Origin: Streptomyces sp. NBC_01296
GTDB taxonomy: Bacteria > Actinomycetota > Actinomycetes > Streptomycetales > Streptomycetaceae
NCBI RefSeq assembly: GCF_035984415.1
Contig: NZ_CP130720.1
Location: 6,262,001 to 6,326,000 of the forward strand
Length of the DNA: 64,000 nucleotides
Direction: 5' to 3'
Made by a program: the position numbers and the translations under genes. Under the pieces are notes generated by a model. That model was not told where the DNA came from, did not search any database, and was given only the letters and a program-made list of their open reading frames with translations. Of this stretch, positions 37,757 to 46,116 are shown in pieces. How positions within the stretch are numbered: the first letter of the stretch is position 1; the number at the start of each line of letters is the position of its first letter.

Positions 37757-38691
37757 GCGGAGGCGCGGTGAACGGTGGCGTGGCGGGCGGCGGTGCGACG
37801 AGTGGCGGCGCGGCGGGCGACTCCCTTTCCCCCGCGGCCCGGGCGCTGTGCGAGGCGATGGCGGCGGCGTTCCCGGGGCCGGGGGACGTGACGGCCCTGC
37901 GGGCGGCGGCCGTGGGCGGCCGGTCGACGGGCCCGGAGGTGGCCTCGGTGCGGGACGGCGACGCCTCGGGTGTCCCGGTCCGCGTCTACGACCCCGCGCC
38001 GGGCTCGGCGGGCCGCCCTCTGGTGGTCTGGTTCCACGGCGGCGGCTGGGTGATGTGCGGGCTCGACACGCACGACGCGGTGTGCCGGTCGCTGGCCGCG
38101 GGCTCGGGCGCGGTGGTGGTCTCGGCCGACTACCGCCTCGCCCCGGAACACCCCTGGCCGGCGGCGCCGGACGACGCGCTGACGGTTCTGCTGTGGGCTC
38201 GGGCGCAGGCGGTCGCGCTGGGCTGCGAGCCGGGCCGGGTGGTGGTGGCGGGGGACTCCAGCGGGGGCAACCTGGCGGCGGTGACCGCACTGCGGGCGCC
38301 CGAGCTGGTGGCGGGCCAGCTGCTGGTCTATCCGCCGCTGGACGCGGAGATGGCGGCTGCCTCGGTGTCACCGTACGGGGAAGGGCACTTCCACACCGCG
38401 GCCCACATGGCCTGGTACTGGGAGCAGTACGGCGGCGACCCCGCGCATCCGCACGTCTCGCCGCTGTGGGCCCGCGACCTGTCGGGACTCCCGCGCACGC
38501 TGCTGGTGCTGGCCGACTGCGACCTGCTGCGGGACGAGGGGCTGGCGTACGCGCGCCGGCTGGGCGCGGCGGGGGTGGACTGCGCGGTCCACGTGTACCC
38601 GGGGGTGTTCCACGGGTTCCTGGGCCTGCCGCTGCCGGCTGCCCGGGCGGCTCTGACGGCCGCCACGGCCTGGCTCCGGGCCGCGGGATAG
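37753..38691 (+). CDS. alpha/beta hydrolase, HSL-type esterase
   Basis: 312 residues. Oxyanion motif WFHGGGWVMCG (HGGG), nucleophile GDSSGGN, Asp in LADCDLLRD and His in VFHGFLGLP, all in the order of hormone-sensitive-lipase esterases. The first 25 residues are Gly/Ala-rich. Co-transcribed with the SDR, so the pair may hydrolyse and oxidise the same ester-type substrate under PadR control. Confidence 0.88.
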   Translation: MSGGAVNGGVAGGGATSGGAAGDSLSPAARALCEAMAAAFPGPGDVTALRAAAVGGRSTGPEVASVRDGDASGVPVRVYDPAPGSAGRPLVVWFHGGGWVMCGLDTHDAVCRSLAAGSGAVVVSADYRLAPEHPWPAAPDDALTVLLWARAQAVALGCEPGRVVVAGDSSGGNLAAVTALRAPELVAGQLLVYPPLDAEMAAASVSPYGEGHFHTAAHMAWYWEQYGGDPAHPHVSPLWARDLSGLPRTLLVLADCDLLRDEGLAYARRLGAAGVDCAVHVYPGVFHGFLGLPLPAARAALTAATAWLRAAG

Positions 38692-38694
38692 GGG

Positions 38695-38770
38695 GGCGGG
38701 GCGGCCGGATTCGAACCGGCGTCCTCCTCCATGCTGTGTAGGCGCACTACCTCTGTGCTACGACCCCGCC
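38695..38770 (-). tRNA. tRNA-like element of unclear identity (possible pseudo-tRNA)
   Basis: Read on the minus strand. A perfect T arm (GCCGG-TTCGAAT-CCGGC) and a perfect D arm (GCAC/GTGC around AGAGGTA) are present, and the ends pair as CGGGG-T-CG with CG-CCCCG, leaving one bulged T. The anticodon stem CCTAC/GGAGG has one A-G mismatch, and its loop ACAGCAT has C, not T, at position 33, giving a doubtful AGC (Ala) anticodon. It is 76 bases in the extended form. Either an atypical tRNA that I misfold, or a decayed tRNA, a usual landing site for integrative elements. Confidence 0.55.
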
Positions 38771-38836
38771 CTTGTGGTGGAGGGTAGGCGCAGACCCGGC
38801 GGGGGCGCACGCGGATATCCCCGGCATGATGTGCTC

Positions 38837-39154
38837 ATGTCGATGTTGCTCCGCAACGTGCTCGTCCTGGCCGTGGAGTTCGGCGCCGCGCTGCTGCTGC
38901 GCGAGCCGGGCGCTCCCTGGATCCCGGTGCTGCTGGCCGTGTTCGTCGTCGGCTCGGGCGTACTGCACGGCACCGAGGCCGAGTTCGTGCCCCGCTTCCT
39001 GGTCGCGCTGGCCGCGGTCGGCGTCGCCGAGCTGGGCGGCCGGGCCTGGGCCTCGCCGGACGCCCTCCCCACGGCCGGAACCGGGGCCGCGATCCTGCTG
39101 GCCGTCCAGACGCTGATCCTGATCCGCTACTCCCTCCGCCGCCGTCGCGCCTGA
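38837..39154 (+). CDS. small membrane protein
   Basis: 105 residues with three or four hydrophobic segments (LVLAVEFGAALLL, WIPVLLAVFVVGSGVL, FLVALAAVGVAELGG, GAAILLAVQTLILI) and a basic end RYSLRRRRA. No recognised family. Start at ATG 38837 without a convincing ribosome site. Monocistronic-looking, between the tRNA-like element and the next gene. Confidence 0.6.
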   Translation: MSMLLRNVLVLAVEFGAALLLREPGAPWIPVLLAVFVVGSGVLHGTEAEFVPRFLVALAAVGVAELGGRAWASPDALPTAGTGAAILLAVQTLILIRYSLRRRRA

Positions 39155-39202
39155 CGAAACCTGCTGGTCACGCGGGAGGCGCCACGTCTAAGGTCGATTC
39201 CC

Positions 39203-39553
39203 ATGTCCCCCACGACCACGACCACGCTCTGGCGCCCGACCGGCCCGGTCGAGCTCGACCTCGTCCGCGCGCTCGACCGGCGGGCCTGGCCGCCCAGGCT
39301 GCCCGAGCAGCCGATCTTCTACCCCGTCCTTAACGAGGACTACGCGATCCGCATCGCCCGCGACTGGAACGTCAAGCACGACGGCGCGGGCTTCGTGACG
39401 CGCTTCGAGGTCGACACCGAGTTCCTGGCCCGGTATCCGGTCCGGCAGGCGGGCGGGGAGACGATCCTGGAGCTGTGGGTGCCCGCGGAGGAGCTGGACG
39501 AGTTCAACGCGCACATCGTGGGCCGGATCGAGGTCGTCCACGAGTTCCGCTGA
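39203..39553 (+). CDS. conserved hypothetical, often labelled ADP-ribosylation/crystallin J1
   Basis: 116 residues. The sequence LWRPTGPVELDLV, WPPRLPEQPIFYPVLNEDYA, ARDWNVKHDGAGFVTRFEV and ELWVPAEELDEFNAHIVGRIEV is the compact domain that I remember being labelled ADP-ribosylation/crystallin J1 in streptomycete genomes. That label is weakly founded; the real function is unknown. It has no ADPRH metal motifs. Confidence 0.65.
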   Translation: MSPTTTTTLWRPTGPVELDLVRALDRRAWPPRLPEQPIFYPVLNEDYAIRIARDWNVKHDGAGFVTRFEVDTEFLARYPVRQAGGETILELWVPAEELDEFNAHIVGRIEVVHEFR

Positions 39554-39618
39554 GCCGGAGTGCGGTCGGCGGGCGCAAGGCCCTTTTCCGGCGGCCGGAG
39601 ATCGAAAACAATGGCGGT

Positions 39619-40362
39619 ATGACGTCCACGCCACCCCGCGCCCACATCCGCGCCCGGTCCTTCGATACCGCCGCCCCGCTGTACTCGGCGAACCGGCCCG
39701 GGTATCCCGCGGAGCTGTTCGACGCCCTCGAGGTGCTGGCCGGGCGCGGGCTGCGGGGGGCCAGGGTGGCCGACATCGGGGCCGGGACCGGGATCGCCAC
39801 CGGGCTGCTGCACGCCCGCGGGGCGGACGTCGTCGCCGTCGAGCCCGGCGACGGCATGGCCGCCGAGTTCCGGCGCGCGAACCCCGGGATCCCGCTCGTG
39901 CGCGGCGACGGCAACCGGCTGCCGCTCGTCACCGCCGGGTTCGACCTCCTCACGTACGCCCAGGCCTGGCACTGGACCGACCCCGCCCGCTCCGTCCCCG
40001 AGGCCCGCCGCGTGCTGCGCCCCGGCGGCGCGCTCGCGCTCTGGTGGAACGACATGGACACCGCCGTCCCCTGGATCGCCGCGCAGGACGAGCGGATCCG
40101 GGCCCTGTTCGACGCCGACGGGGTCACCTTCCGCGGGCTGCCGGCCGAACCGGCGTTCACCACCCGCGCAGTGCGCTGGTCGCGCCGGATCCCGCTCGAC
40201 GTCCACCTCGCCAACCACGCCAGCCACTCCGCGTTCCTGATGCTCGGCCCCGAGGGCACCCGGGAGTTCCTCGACGCCGAGCGGGCCCGGCTGGCCCCGC
40301 TGTTCCCCGACGGGACGGTCGAGGAGCACTACGTCGTCACCCTCAGCGTGGCCGTCGCATGA
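39619..40362 (+). CDS. class I SAM-dependent methyltransferase
   Basis: 247 residues. SAM motif I VADIGAGTGIATGLL (about residues 50-64), acidic loop AVEPGDGM, motif DLLTYAQAWHWTDP and RRVLRPGGALALWW (motif III) are those of the UbiE/Coq5-like small-molecule methyltransferases. Substrate unknown. Stop overlaps the YrdB-type gene start (ATGA). Confidence 0.88.
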   Translation: MTSTPPRAHIRARSFDTAAPLYSANRPGYPAELFDALEVLAGRGLRGARVADIGAGTGIATGLLHARGADVVAVEPGDGMAAEFRRANPGIPLVRGDGNRLPLVTAGFDLLTYAQAWHWTDPARSVPEARRVLRPGGALALWWNDMDTAVPWIAAQDERIRALFDADGVTFRGLPAEPAFTTRAVRWSRRIPLDVHLANHASHSAFLMLGPEGTREFLDAERARLAPLFPDGTVEEHYVVTLSVAVA

Positions 40363-40742
40363 GCCGCCGGCCCGGGGCGATACACCCCGCCGCGCAGTCG
40401 TTCTTCCTGGTCAACGAGGGCCTCGCCTTCGTGCTGGAGGTCGTGGCCCTCGGCGTCCTCGCCTGGTGGGGCTCCACCGTCGCCCTCTGGCTCGCCGTGG
40501 CCGCGCCGCTCGCCGCCGCCGCCCTGTGGGGGGCGTTCGCCGCGCCCAAGGCCCGCTTCTCCGTACCTCTCGCCGCGCAGCTCGCGGTGAAGGCGCTGGT
40601 GTTCGGCGGCGCCGCCCTCGCGCTCCTTGCGCTCGGGCAGCGGGCCGCGGGCCTCTGGTTCGCCGGGACCGTCCTCGTGAACACCGCTCTCGCCACGTAC
40701 TACCGCTCTCGCCACCGCCCTCCCTACCCCTCCCGTTCCTGA
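40359..40742 (+). CDS. YrdB-family (DUF2568) membrane protein
   Basis: 127 residues with four hydrophobic helices; the opening FLVNEGLAFVLEVVALGVLAWWG and the WGAFAAPKAR loop mark DUF2568/YrdB. Function unknown. Coupled to the methyltransferase gene. Its 3' end overlaps the convergent acyl-CoA dehydrogenase gene by 19 bases, tail to tail. Confidence 0.8.
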   Translation: MSRRPGAIHPAAQSFFLVNEGLAFVLEVVALGVLAWWGSTVALWLAVAAPLAAAALWGAFAAPKARFSVPLAAQLAVKALVFGGAALALLALGQRAAGLWFAGTVLVNTALATYYRSRHRPPYPSRS

Positions 40743-41737
40743 AGCACCGCCGCCCGGCACGCCGAAGGTGAGCCCCAGGCGTCACGCAGCGGCCGCGCCT
40801 TGCGCAGCCACAGGGAGAGGTCGAGCTCCTCCGTGTAGCCGACGGCCCCGTGGAGCTGCAGCGCCGTCATGGCCGCCGCGTACGCCGCCTCGCCCGCGGC
40901 CAGCTTCGCCGCCGCGACCTCCCACGGGGCCAGGCCCAGCGCCGCCGCCCACACCAGCGGCCGCGCGAACTCCAGGCCCAGCAGCGTGTCCGCCAGCCGG
41001 TGCTTCACCGCCTGGAAGCCGCCGACCGGCGTGCCGAACTGCGTGCGCTGCTTCACGTACTGCACGGTGCTCGCCAGCAGGGCCTCGCCCACCCCCAGGC
41101 ACTGTGCCGCCGTCAGCAGCCTCGCCCAGCCCAGGGCCGTCCCCGCCGCCTCCAGCACGCGGGGCCCGGCGGCCAGCAGCTCGCCCTGCGCCGCCGGCCG
41201 GGAAAGCCGGCGCGCCGGGTCCGTGGACCTCAGCAGTCCGCCCGCCCCGGCCTCGCCGCCACCCGCCAGCCGGAGCTCTCCGGCCGCAGACACCGTGAAG
41301 CGGTACGTCGCCGCGTCCGCGTCCAGTACGTACGGACCCCCGCCCGGCAGCGTCAGCGTGGCCAGGGCCTCGCCCGCCACCAGCCCCGGCAGGAAGCGTT
41401 TCGCCGGCCCCTCCTCCCCGTCCTCCCCGAGCCGCGCGAGCTCCGACAGCAGGACGGCCGCCGCAGCCGTCTCCACCGCCGGGCCCGGCATCCCCGCCCG
41501 GCCCAGCTCCACGAAGCCGAGGGCGAGCTCCACCGGCAGCAGCCCCGCTCCGTCGTACGCCTCGTCCGCCGCCAGTGCGAACAGGCCCGTCCCCGCGAGC
41601 CGGGACCACAGCGCCCGCCCGGGCCCGTGGTCCCCGGTGGCCCAGGCCCGTACGGCCGCCGGCACGTCCGAGGCGCCGAGCAGGCCGTGCAGCGTACGGG
41701 CGAAGTCCGACTGTTCCGCGGTCGGCAGGAAGCGCAT
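40724..41737 (-). CDS. acyl-CoA dehydrogenase, small partner (steroid FadE type)
   Basis: 337 residues, shorter and more diverged than normal acyl-CoA dehydrogenases. Middle and C-terminal features: LTAAQCLGVGEALLASTVQYVKQRTQFGTPVGGFQAVKHRLAD (residues about 230-272) and LQLHGAVGYTEELDLSLWLRKAR. It is coupled (ATGA) to a full-length homologue at 41737. In actinobacterial steroid degradation such pairs form alpha2beta2 heterotetramers acting on ring- or side-chain-derived CoA esters. Part of the block with IpdF-, KstR2- and FadA6-like genes. Confidence 0.82.
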   Translation of the reverse strand: MRFLPTAEQSDFARTLHGLLGASDVPAAVRAWATGDHGPGRALWSRLAGTGLFALAADEAYDGAGLLPVELALGFVELGRAGMPGPAVETAAAAVLLSELARLGEDGEEGPAKRFLPGLVAGEALATLTLPGGGPYVLDADAATYRFTVSAAGELRLAGGGEAGAGGLLRSTDPARRLSRPAAQGELLAAGPRVLEAAGTALGWARLLTAAQCLGVGEALLASTVQYVKQRTQFGTPVGGFQAVKHRLADTLLGLEFARPLVWAAALGLAPWEVAAAKLAAGEAAYAAAMTALQLHGAVGYTEELDLSLWLRKARPLRDAWGSPSACRAAVLQEREG

Positions 41738-42882
41738 CAGCGGCGGCCCTTCGGGAGGCCGAGCAGGCGCTCGGCGATGATGTCGCGCTGGATCTCGTTC
41801 GTGCCCGCGTAGATCGGCCCGGCCAGCGAGAAGACCCAGGGCTCCGCCCACGCGCCCTCCGCCAGCTCCGCGTCCGGGCCCAGCAGGTCCAGCGCCGTCT
41901 CGTGCAGGGCGATGTCGTACTGCGACCAGAACACCTTGTTCAGGCTGGACTCGGCGCCGATGCGCTCGCCCGCCGCGAACCGCGAGGCGGCCGCCCACGT
42001 GAACAGCTCGTACGCGCGCGCCCCGACCACCGCGTCCGCCACCCGGTCCCGCAGCGCGGTGTCCGCCGGATCCCCGGCCGCCCGCCACAGTGCGACCAGC
42101 CGGTCCGCCGCCGCGAGGAAGCGCCCCGGCGACCGCAGCGTCAGCCCGCGCTCGTTGCCCGTCGTCGACATCGCGATCCGCCAGCCCTGCCCCGGCTCCC
42201 CGATCACGTCCGCGTCCGGTACGAAGACCTCGTCGAGGAAGAGCTCCGCGAAGGCGGGCTTGCCGTCCAGCCGGCCGATGGGCCGCACCGTCACCCCCGG
42301 CGCCCGCAGGTCGAACATCAGGTACGTCAGCCCCTGGTGCGGTTTCGCGGCCCCCGGGTCGCTGCGGAAGATCCCGAACGCCCGGTCCGCGAAGGCCGCC
42401 CGCGAGGACCAGGTCTTCTGCCCGGACAGCAGCCAGCCGCCCCCGGTGCGCACGGCCCGCGACGTCAGCGAGGCCAGGTCGGAGCCCGACTCGGGCTCCG
42501 ACCAGGCCTGCGCCCAGATCACCTCGCCGCTCGCCATCGGCGGCAGCACCCGTGCCCGCTGCTCGGGCGTCCCGTGGTCGAAGAGGGTCGGCGCGAGGAG
42601 GCTGATGCCGTTCTGGGAGACCCGGCCGGGCGCGCCCGCCGCCCAGTACTCCTCCTCGAAGAGCAGCCACCGCTCGATGTCCACGCCCCGGCCGCCGTAC
42701 TCCTCGGGCCAGGACACCGCCGACCAGCGGTCCGCGTACAGCTGCGCCTCCCACTCCCGGTGCGCCGCGAAGCCCTCCGCCGTCTCCAGGGAGGGGAGGG
42801 GGGAGTCCGGGACGCGGCCGGCGAGCCAGGCGCGCGCCTCGGCCCGGAAGGCCTCCGCCTCCGGTGCGTGGGTCAGGTCCAT
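41737..42882 (-). CDS. acyl-CoA dehydrogenase, large partner (FadE30-like)
   Basis: 381 residues. FAD/acyl-CoA motifs: AQAWSEPESGSDLASL, GGWLLSGQKTWSS, GLTYLMFDL, MSTTGNERG and AGPIYAGTNEIQRDIIAERLLG. The usual catalytic Glu before GT is Ala (YAGT), so the base must lie elsewhere in the chain, as in several actinobacterial FadEs. ATG 42882 has GGAGG upstream. Divergent from the IpdF-like SDR, with the operator-like site at 42924-42939 between them. Likely FadE30-type enzyme dehydrogenating a CoA ester of the indanedione propionate (HIP) pathway. Confidence 0.85.
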   Translation of the reverse strand: MDLTHAPEAEAFRAEARAWLAGRVPDSPLPSLETAEGFAAHREWEAQLYADRWSAVSWPEEYGGRGVDIERWLLFEEEYWAAGAPGRVSQNGISLLAPTLFDHGTPEQRARVLPPMASGEVIWAQAWSEPESGSDLASLTSRAVRTGGGWLLSGQKTWSSRAAFADRAFGIFRSDPGAAKPHQGLTYLMFDLRAPGVTVRPIGRLDGKPAFAELFLDEVFVPDADVIGEPGQGWRIAMSTTGNERGLTLRSPGRFLAAADRLVALWRAAGDPADTALRDRVADAVVGARAYELFTWAAASRFAAGERIGAESSLNKVFWSQYDIALHETALDLLGPDAELAEGAWAEPWVFSLAGPIYAGTNEIQRDIIAERLLGLPKGRR

Positions 42883-42923
42883 CAGCTGTCCGCCTCCGTC
42901 ACAGGGGCCCTCTCGACACTTCC

Positions 42924-42939
42924 CTAACAAGTGTTTGGT
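42924..42939. promoter_or_regulatory. KstR2-type operator, copy 1
   Basis: On the minus strand it reads ACCAAACACTTGTTAG. This matches the mycobacterial KstR2 motif AnCAAGnnCTTGnT at 9 of 10 fixed bases and is 15/16 identical to the site at 52342-52357. It lies between the divergent acyl-CoA dehydrogenase and SDR genes; the KstR2-like regulator gene is two genes away. Confidence 0.75.
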
Positions 42940-42955
42940 AGGTTAACGTACGGCC

Positions 42956-43753
42956 ATGAGCCTGAACACCCCCAACACCCCCGGCTACGTGCCGGGTCAC
43001 GGGCTGCTCCAGGGCCGCACCGCCGTCATCACCGCCGCCGCCGGGGCCGGCATCGGCGGGGCCACCGCCCGCCGCTTCCTGGAGGAGGGCGCCCGCATCG
43101 TCATCGGCGACGCGCACGCCCGCCGCCTGAAGGAGACCGAGGACGCCCTCGCGGCCGAGTTCGGCGCCGACCGCGTCGCCTCCCTCCCGTGCGACGTCAC
43201 CGACGAGGACCAGGTCCGGGCCCTGTTCGCGCTCGCCGAGCAGACCCACGGCCGCCTGGACGTCGTCGTCAACAACGCCGGCCTCGGCGGCACCGCCGCC
43301 CTCGTCGACATGACCGACGAGCAGTGGGGCAAGGTCCTCGACGTCACCCTGAACGGCACCTTCCGCTGCACCCGCGCCGCCCTGCGCTCGCTGAAGGCCT
43401 CCAGACGGGGCGGGGTCATCGTCAACAACGCCTCCGTCGTCGGCTGGCGCGCCCAGACCGGCCAGGCCCACTACGCCGCCGCCAAGGCCGGCGTGATGGC
43501 ACTGACCCGCTGTGCGGCACTGGAGGCGGCCGAGTTCGGCGTACGGGTCAACGCGGTCGCCCCGAGCCTGGCCATGCACCCGCACCTGGCGAAGGTCACC
43601 AGCGAGGAACTGCTGCGCGAGCTGACGGCCCGCGAGGCCTTCGGCCGCTACGCCGAGCCGTGGGAGGTCGCCAACGTCATCGTGTTCCTGGCCAGCAGCT
43701 ACTCCTCGTACATGACCGGCGAGACCGTCTCGGTCAGCAGCCAGCGCGCGTAG
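42956..43753 (+). CDS. SDR-family dehydrogenase (IpdF-like)
   Basis: 265 residues. NAD(P) site ITAAAGAGIGGATARRF, NNAGLGG, catalytic Ser in NNASVVGW, YAAAK, then NAVAPSLAMHPHL. The unusual AAGAGIG cofactor loop and long N-terminus (YVPGHGLLQGRTAVI) fit the IpdF group, which oxidises the 5-hydroxy group of HIP-derived CoA esters. Followed after 15 bases by the KstR2-like regulator and then a thiolase, the same gene set as around kstR2 in mycobacteria. Confidence 0.82.
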   Translation: MSLNTPNTPGYVPGHGLLQGRTAVITAAAGAGIGGATARRFLEEGARIVIGDAHARRLKETEDALAAEFGADRVASLPCDVTDEDQVRALFALAEQTHGRLDVVVNNAGLGGTAALVDMTDEQWGKVLDVTLNGTFRCTRAALRSLKASRRGGVIVNNASVVGWRAQTGQAHYAAAKAGVMALTRCAALEAAEFGVRVNAVAPSLAMHPHLAKVTSEELLRELTAREAFGRYAEPWEVANVIVFLASSYSSYMTGETVSVSSQRA

Positions 43754-43768
43754 GCCGAGAATGGGCGC

Positions 43769-44404
43769 GTGCCAACGAACCAGCCGACCCGGCCGACACC
43801 CAAGAAGAAGCCCCAGGTGACAGCCACGCCCGAGCGCCGCCGCGAGCTCCTCGACACCGCCGCCGAGGTCTTCGCCGCGCAGGGCTACAACGCCACCACC
43901 GTCCGCAAGATCGCCGACGCCGCCGGCATGCTCGCCGGCAGCCTCTACTACCACTTCGATTCCAAGGAATCGATGCTCGACGAGATCCTCTCGGCCTTCC
44001 TGAACGAGCTCTGGCAGGGCTACGACACCGTCCTCGCCGCCGGCCTGGGCCCCCGGGAGACCATCGAGGCCCTCGTCACCGAGTCCTTCCGGGAGATCGA
44101 CCGGCACCGCGCCGCCGTCGCGATCTACCAGAAGGAGTCCCGCGCGCTGTCCACGCAGCCCCGCTTCCTCTACCTGTCCGACTCGCAGCAGAAGTTCGAG
44201 AAGGCCTGGCTGGGGACGCTGGAGCGCGGCGTCGCCGCCAAGGTCTTCCGGGCCGACCTCGACATCCGCCTCACCTACCGCTTCGTCCGCGACACGGTGT
44301 GGGTGGCGGCGTCCTGGTACCGGCCGGGAGGACAGCACAGCCCCGAGGAGATCGCCCGCCAGTACCTCTCGATGGTGCTGGACGGGATCGCCGTGCGTAC
44401 GTAA
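43769..44404 (+). CDS. TetR-family regulator (KstR2-like)
   Basis: 211 residues. HTH in TVRKIADAAGMLAGSLYYHFDSKESMLDEI after a basic Pro-rich lead (PTRPTPKKKPQ). Ligand domain includes YQKESRALSTQPRFLYLSDSQQKFEKAW. Context (IpdF-, FadA6- and FadE30-like neighbours, matching operators at both divergent promoters) identifies it as the likely KstR2 orthologue, which in mycobacteria is released from DNA by HIP-CoA. GTG start. Confidence 0.82.
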   Translation: MPTNQPTRPTPKKKPQVTATPERRRELLDTAAEVFAAQGYNATTVRKIADAAGMLAGSLYYHFDSKESMLDEILSAFLNELWQGYDTVLAAGLGPRETIEALVTESFREIDRHRAAVAIYQKESRALSTQPRFLYLSDSQQKFEKAWLGTLERGVAAKVFRADLDIRLTYRFVRDTVWVAASWYRPGGQHSPEEIARQYLSMVLDGIAVRT

Positions 44405-44423
44405 CCCGATCCGAGGAGTCCCG

Positions 44424-45581
44424 ATGCCCGAGGCCTACATAGTCGAAGCGGTGCGCACCCCCGTGGGGCGGCGGAAGGGCGGCCTGTCCGCGGTCCACCC
44501 GGCCGACCTCGGCGCGCACGTCCTGAAGGCCCTGGTCGAGCGGTCCGGGGTGGACCCGGCCGCCGTAGAGGACGTGGTCTTCGGCTGCCTGGACACGGTG
44601 GGCCCGCAGGCCGGGGACATCGCGCGCACGGCATGGCTGGCGGCGGGGCTGCCGCAGGAGGTGCCCGGCGTCACGGTGGACCGCCAGTGCGGTTCCTCGC
44701 AGCAGGCCGTCCACTTCGCGGCGCAAGGCGTGCTCTCCGGGACCCAGGACCTGGTCGTCGCCGGCGGGACCCAGAACATGTCGATGATCCCGATCGCCTT
44801 CGCGTCCCGCCAGGCGGCGGAACCGCTCGGCCTCACGGAGGGCCCGTACGCGGGCAGCGAGGGCTGGCGGGCCCGGTACGGGGACGCTCCGGTCAACCAA
44901 TTCCACGGCGCGGAGCTGATCGCGCGGAAGTGGGGGATCACGCGCCGCGACATGGAGGAGTTCGCGCTGCGGTCCCACCGGCGGGCCCTGCGCGCGATCG
45001 ACGAGGGCCGTTTCGAACGCGAGACCGTCGCGTACGGGGACGTCCGGGTCGACGAGGGCCCCCGCCGGGACACCACCCTGGAGAAGATGGCGGGCCTGCG
45101 GCCGGTGGCCGAGGGCGGCACCATCACGGCGGCCGTCTCCTCGCAGGTCTCGGACGGCGCGGCGGCGATGCTCATCGCCTCCGAGCGGGCGGTCGCCGAA
45201 CACGGCCTGCGCCCCCGGGCCCGCATCCACCACCTGTCCGTACGCGGCGAGGACCCGATCCGCATGCTGTCGGCGCCGATCCCCGCGACGGCGTACGCCT
45301 TGAAGAAGACCGGAATGTCGCTCGAGGACATCGACCTCGTGGAGATCAACGAGGCCTTCGCCCCGGTCGTCCTGGCCTGGCTGAAGGAGACCGGCGCCGA
45401 CCCCGAACGTGTGAACGTCAACGGGGGGGCCATCGCGTTGGGCCATCCGTTGGGTGCCACGGGAGTGAAACTGATGACCACGCTGCTCCACGAGCTGGAG
45501 CGGACGGGGGGCCGCTACGGCCTGCAGACCATGTGCGAGGGCGGTGGTCAGGCCAACGTCACCATCATCGAGAGGCTGTGA
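44424..45581 (+). CDS. acetyl-CoA acyltransferase (FadA6-like thiolase)
   Basis: 385 residues. Nucleophile Cys89 in DRQCGSSQQAV, NEAFAPV, GGAIALGHPLGATG (His) and the second Cys in MCEGGGQANV. Full-length degradative thiolase. Fourth gene of a run SDR-TetR-thiolase with gaps of 15 and 19 bases. By context it should split a beta-ketoacyl-CoA in the last part of C/D-ring steroid breakdown. Confidence 0.88.
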   Translation: MPEAYIVEAVRTPVGRRKGGLSAVHPADLGAHVLKALVERSGVDPAAVEDVVFGCLDTVGPQAGDIARTAWLAAGLPQEVPGVTVDRQCGSSQQAVHFAAQGVLSGTQDLVVAGGTQNMSMIPIAFASRQAAEPLGLTEGPYAGSEGWRARYGDAPVNQFHGAELIARKWGITRRDMEEFALRSHRRALRAIDEGRFERETVAYGDVRVDEGPRRDTTLEKMAGLRPVAEGGTITAAVSSQVSDGAAAMLIASERAVAEHGLRPRARIHHLSVRGEDPIRMLSAPIPATAYALKKTGMSLEDIDLVEINEAFAPVVLAWLKETGADPERVNVNGGAIALGHPLGATGVKLMTTLLHELERTGGRYGLQTMCEGGGQANVTIIERL

Positions 45582-45599
45582 CCGCACGGCCCCGGCGCC

Positions 45600-45626
45600 G
45601 GGAACGGGGGCCGCGCCCCCGGTCCC
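45600..45626 (+). terminator. terminator after the thiolase gene
   Basis: Stem of 11 pairs with one mismatch (GGGAAC-GGGGGC against GCCCCC-GGTCCC) and a 3-base loop, 19 bases after the stop. Confidence 0.65.
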
Positions 45627-45719
45627 CGTGCAGGTCGTACGCAGAAGGGGCTGGGAAGCCCGCGCCGAGGTGTGCTAGCTTTAGGAGCGTTGCAGTTGTG
45701 GTACCCATGAACTTTATGT

Positions 45720-45758
45720 GCGCCTGACGGGAATGCTCCGCAGGCGCTTTTATTGTTT
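45720..45758 (+). promoter_or_regulatory. terminator-like hairpin in the leader of the cold-shock gene
   Basis: GCGCCTG / CAGGCGC stem with a 14-base loop, directly followed by a T-rich run (TTTTATTGTTTT), i.e. an intrinsic-terminator shape, 50 bases before the csp ATG. A second small hairpin CCGGA-ATC-TCCGG follows at 45761-45773. Placed inside the probable 5' leader, it may act as a temperature-responsive or antitermination element; it could simply end an upstream short RNA. Confidence 0.6.
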
Positions 45759-45808
45759 TGCCGGAATCTCCGGATGGGGCCCTTTGCCGCCTATTCAGGA
45801 GATTTAAA

Positions 45809-46015
45809 ATGGCACTTGGCACCGTGAAGTGGTTCAACTCGGAAAAGGGCTTCGGCTTCATCGAGCAGGACGGTGGCGGTCCGGACGTGTTCGCCCACTA
45901 CTCGAACATCGCCACCCAGGGCTTCCGTGAGCTCCAGGAGGGCCAGCGCGTGTCCTTCGACGTCACCCAGGGCCAGAAGGGCCCCCAGGCGGAGAACATC
46001 CTCCCCGCCAACTAA
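45809..46015 (+). CDS. cold-shock protein (CspA family)
   Basis: 68 residues, one OB-fold cold-shock domain. RNP1 KGFGFIEQ and RNP2-like DVFAHYSNI present. Begins GTVKWFNSEKG. AGGAG 7 bases upstream of ATG. Single-strand nucleic-acid chaperone. Preceded by a long structured leader and followed by its own terminator and a DEAD-box helicase gene, a pairing that suggests joint use in cold adaptation. Confidence 0.95.
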   Translation: MALGTVKWFNSEKGFGFIEQDGGGPDVFAHYSNIATQGFRELQEGQRVSFDVTQGQKGPQAENILPAN

Positions 46016-46027
46016 GTACTTCAGCAT

Positions 46028-46061
46028 GCCGGGGTCCGCACCGCGAGGTGCGGGCCCCGGC
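46028..46061 (+). terminator. csp terminator
   Basis: 15-bp stem with one G-U pair and GCGA loop, 12 bases after the csp stop. Confidence 0.85.
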
Positions 46062-46116
46062 TTGTCTGCTGTCTCGACTTTTGTTTTACCTGCCGGTTTC
46101 AGGAGGGCTTTCTCGC

